Part shown: one piece after another, positions 62,174 through 64,000 of the stretch
Layout of the letters: each line of letters starts with the position of its first letter
Position numbering within the stretch: position 1 is the first letter of the stretch
Assembly (NCBI RefSeq): GCF_002750975.1
Contig: NZ_PEJS01000001.1
Coordinates: 1,736,001-1,800,000 of the forward strand
Origin: Stenotrophomonas indicatrix
GTDB lineage: Bacteria > Pseudomonadota > Gammaproteobacteria > Xanthomonadales > Xanthomonadaceae
DNA length: 64,000 nt
Direction of reading: 5' to 3'
The notes under the pieces: generated by a model
What the model saw: only the letters and a program-made list of their open reading frames with translations
Databases searched by the model: none
What the model was told of the DNA's origin: nothing
Position numbers and translations under genes: made by a program

Positions 62174-62569
62174 TTATTGCCCCGTGATCGCGGTGAGCAT
62201 GGAACGCACCTTGCTTTCGACGAAGCTCAGCGAAGCGCGGTATTCCAGTGCAGCGCGGCCATAGGCGGCGCGTTCGGCATCGGGGTCGACGGTGTTGCCG
62301 TCGATGCTGGGCTGTACGCCCTCGCGGGCCACCTGGAACGGGTTGAGGCCACTACCGATTTCGTAGTGCTGCTCGTTGGTGGTGGTCATCAGGCCGTTGG
62401 CATCCAGCCCCTGCGCATGGCGAAGGGCCGAATCGAAGTCCAGGTCCTGGGCCTTGTAGCCGGGGGTGTCGGCATTGCCGAGGTTGCTGGCGATCAGCTT
62501 CATGCGCTGTTCGCGCAACGGCATTGCCTGGGCATGGACGCCCAGGTAGTCGGTAATCAGGTTGCGCAC
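62174..62569 (-). CDS. flgB: Proximal rod protein FlgB
   Basis: 131 residues starting at GTG (62569), with GGGAG 6 nt upstream. The longer frame lacks a ribosome-binding site and crosses the sigma-54 promoter. LITDYLGVHAQAMPLREQRM and KLIASNLGNADTPGYKAQDL are conserved. It is the first gene of flgBCDEF. Confidence 0.95.
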   Translation of the reverse strand: MRNLITDYLGVHAQAMPLREQRMKLIASNLGNADTPGYKAQDLDFDSALRHAQGLDANGLMTTTNEQHYEIGSGLNPFQVAREGVQPSIDGNTVDPDAERAAYGRAALEYRASLSFVESKVRSMLTAITGQ

Positions 62570-62602
62570 GGTGCACTCCCACGGGAACGTTGCCCGGGAA
62601 GC

Positions 62603-62618
62603 TGCAAGCGGTGTGCCA
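62603..62618 (-). promoter_or_regulatory. RpoN promoter of flgBCDEF
   Basis: The minus strand reads TGGCACACCGCTTGCA, a near-perfect match, 34 bp upstream of the flgB GTG. Confidence 0.85.
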
Positions 62619-62643
62619 GAACCGTGGTGCGCAACATCGCGCT

Positions 62644-62711
62644 CGCCGGGCATGGCCCGGCGCTACCGTGGGTCGGAGCAGGTGTCTGGTAGCGCCGGGC
62701 CGTGCCCGGCG
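62644..62711. repeat. Facing pair of SMAG palindromes after cheV
   Basis: Units at 62644-62667 (minus) and 62688-62711 (plus) can form one long hairpin that probably ends the cheV transcript before the flgB promoter. Confidence 0.85.
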
Positions 62712-62729
62712 GAGACGCGTGCGGCGGCC

Positions 62730-63674
62730 TTACGCCGCCATCGCCACCTTGCGCAGGCGGTCCAGCACGAAGTCGGCCAGCTCGTGCGGCGAATACTTGG
62801 CGACGAAGGCGTTGGCACCCACGCGCTCGACCATCGCATTGTTGAATACGCCCGACAGCGAGGTATGCAGCAGCACGTACAGCCCGGACAGGCCGGCATG
62901 GCGCCGGATTTCCGTCGTCAGCGTGTAGCCGTCCATCGCCGGCATCTCGATGTCCGAAATCACCATGGCGTAGCGTTCGGCCGGGTTTTCACCCGAGGCA
63001 TGGATCTGCAGCAGGTGGTCCAGCGCCTGTTTGCCGTCCGAGAGCAGGGTCGCGCCCACCCCCAGCTGGTCCAGCACGCTGCGGATCTGCTGGCGCGCCA
63101 CCCGCGAATCATCCACCACCAGCACCTGCAGCTGCGGGGCGTCGGCGGGCATCGCCATGGCCGGGTCGAGCACGGCCTCACCGCGCACCTGGGCGATGTC
63201 GGCCAGCACGCTTTCCACGTCGATCACCTGGATCAGCTCGCCCTGGAAGCGGGTCACCGCGGTCAGGTAGCTCGATTCAGCGCCCAGTTCCGGCGGCGGG
63301 TGGATGTCTTCCACCGCGATGTTGACGATGCGCTCCACGCCGCTGACCAGGAAGCCCTGGATCGAGCGGTTGAACTCGGTCACCACCAGGTAACCGGGTG
63401 CGGTGTCCGCATCGGGCTCGCGCTCGGGGTGGCCGATGGCCAGGCCCAGGTCCAGCACCGGCACCGAACGGCCGCGCACGTCGGCCACGCCGGCGAACTG
63501 GCCGGGCAGGCCGGGCACCTGGAACAGTTCCGGGCGGCGCAGCACTTCCTGCACCTTGAAGACATTGACGCCAAAAAGCTGACGTCCGCCGAGGCGGAAC
63601 AGCAGCAGCGCCAGGCGATTGTGGCCGGCCAGTCGGGTTCGCTGGTCGATCCGGTTGAGCAGGTCATGGGACAT
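62730..63674 (-). CDS. cheV: Chemotaxis coupling/receiver protein CheV
   Basis: 314 residues from MSHDLLNRIDQRTRLAGHNR. A CheW-like domain (LALLLFRLGGRQLFGVNVFK, VADVRGRSVPVLDL) is fused to a receiver with acidic pair near 188-189, phospho-acceptor D241 (VISDIEMPAMDG) and AKYSPHELADF. CheV couples receptors to CheA and adapts by phosphorylation. The ATG at 63674 lies 7 nt from the end of a FliA-like -10 box and has no ribosome-binding site, so it may be leaderless. Confidence 0.94.
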   Translation of the reverse strand: MSHDLLNRIDQRTRLAGHNRLALLLFRLGGRQLFGVNVFKVQEVLRRPELFQVPGLPGQFAGVADVRGRSVPVLDLGLAIGHPEREPDADTAPGYLVVTEFNRSIQGFLVSGVERIVNIAVEDIHPPPELGAESSYLTAVTRFQGELIQVIDVESVLADIAQVRGEAVLDPAMAMPADAPQLQVLVVDDSRVARQQIRSVLDQLGVGATLLSDGKQALDHLLQIHASGENPAERYAMVISDIEMPAMDGYTLTTEIRRHAGLSGLYVLLHTSLSGVFNNAMVERVGANAFVAKYSPHELADFVLDRLRKVAMAA

Positions 63675-63681
63675 GGCTGCT

Positions 63682-63709
63682 GTATCGGCGCGGGCAGGGG
63701 GGAACTTGA
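63682..63709 (-). promoter_or_regulatory. Candidate FliA promoter of cheV, abutting the start codon
   Basis: The minus strand reads TCAAGTTC-N12-GCCGATAC followed by AGCAGCC and the cheV ATG. The spacer is one base longer than the classical value, as in the fliS promoter. Confidence 0.6.
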
Positions 63710-63755
63710 GGGCGAGTGCAGGGCCGCGGCCGGGAAGCTGTCCGCCCTGTGCCTG

Positions 63756-63771
63756 TGGCACGCAGCTTGCA
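63756..63771 (+). promoter_or_regulatory. RpoN promoter of flgA
   Basis: TGGCACGCAGCTTGCA is a perfect -24/-12 match, 35 bp upstream of the flgA ATG. Confidence 0.88.
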
Positions 63772-63806
63772 CGCGTCTGGGCCAGGTCTTACCGACAGGA
63801 GGCGCC

Positions 63807-64000
63807 ATGCGCCGCATTGTTCTTTTCCTTGCCACTGCAATGGCCGTGGCCGCGCCGTGGGCAACCGCTGCCGACTGGCAGGCGGTGGCCAGCATCCGTG
63901 CTGCCGCGTTGTCGACCCTGGCCGCCGGCACTGAAGGTGAGGCCGTGGTTGCTGATGCGCTGCGCCTTCCGCGTTGCGGCGGCGCGTTGCAGGTGCAGCC
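63807..64000 (+). CDS. flgA: P-ring assembly chaperone FlgA (N-terminal part)
   Basis: The first 64 codons of a plus-strand gene that runs off the right edge. The start ATG has an AGGAGG-type ribosome-binding site. A signal peptide (RRIVLFLATAMAVAAPWATA) is followed by ADWQAVASIRAAALSTLAAG, typical of the FlgA N-terminus. FlgA helps FlgI assemble in the periplasm. Divergent placement opposite cheV and flgB is usual in pseudomonads and xanthomonads, where flgM often follows. Confidence 0.9.
   Translation, partial: MRRIVLFLATAMAVAAPWATAADWQAVASIRAAALSTLAAGTEGEAVVADALRLPRCGGALQVQ

Overview
The window is G+C-rich chromosomal DNA from a polarly flagellated gammaproteobacterium of the Xanthomonadaceae, most likely Stenotrophomonas (maltophilia complex). 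The strongest clue is the set of short intergenic palindromes starting with GTAG (for example GTAGCGCCGGGC-CAT-GCCCGGCG), which look like the SMAG (S. maltophilia GTAG) REP family. Gene order also fits: a Pseudomonas-like flagellar/chemotaxis island with RpoN2, FleQ, FlhF/FlhG, MotC/MotD, ParC/ParP and three flagellins. No phage, insertion sequence, tRNA, rRNA or CRISPR was seen.

Almost everything lies on the minus strand, so transcription runs from high to low coordinates. From right to left: flgA (partial, plus strand) and divergent cheV at the right edge; flgBCDEF and flgGHIJKL (rod, hook, rings, hook-filament junction) at 52.0-62.6 kb; three tandem flagellin genes, fliD, fliS, a FliT-like chaperone and a PilZ-like protein at 44.4-51.4 kb; a LuxR-type response regulator (probably FsnR), rpoN2, a receiver-only regulator and fleQ at 40.1-44.3 kb; fliEFGHIJK and fliLMNOPQR at 27.8-38.9 kb; an MHYT-GGDEF-EAL c-di-GMP protein; flhBA, flhF, flhG, fliA, cheY, cheZ and cheA2 at 15.8-25.3 kb; motC, motD, parC, parP, a STAS protein, a second cheY and cheA1 at 9.0-15.7 kb; then a receptor region with three MCP genes, cheW, ycgR and a small exported protein at 1-8.6 kb. 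The first MCP is cut by the left edge.

The promoters outline the regulatory cascade. Sequences matching the sigma-54 signature (TGGCAC-N5-TTGCA) stand before flgA, flgB, flgG, fliD, fliE, fliL and flhB, which suits the RpoN2 and FleQ genes found here. Sequences matching the FliA/sigma-28 signature (TAAA or TCAA, N15-16, GCCGATAA-like) stand before late genes: fliC, fliS, cheV, motC, STAS-cheY-cheA1, the MCPs, cheW and ycgR. Cyclic-di-GMP control is represented by YcgR, a second PilZ-like protein and the dual GGDEF/EAL enzyme. CheR, CheB, CheD and FlgM are not in the window.

The most interesting points are: an apparently orphan plus-strand sigma-54 promoter between fliD and fliC that would read antisense into a flagellin gene; two FliA promoters placed so close to the ATG (motC, cheV) that the mRNAs should be nearly leaderless; a nested-hairpin repeat with conserved core and covarying arms, present twice; FliM-like CheY-docking peptides duplicated in CheA2 where the P2 domain is missing; and 45-residue tandem repeats in ParP.
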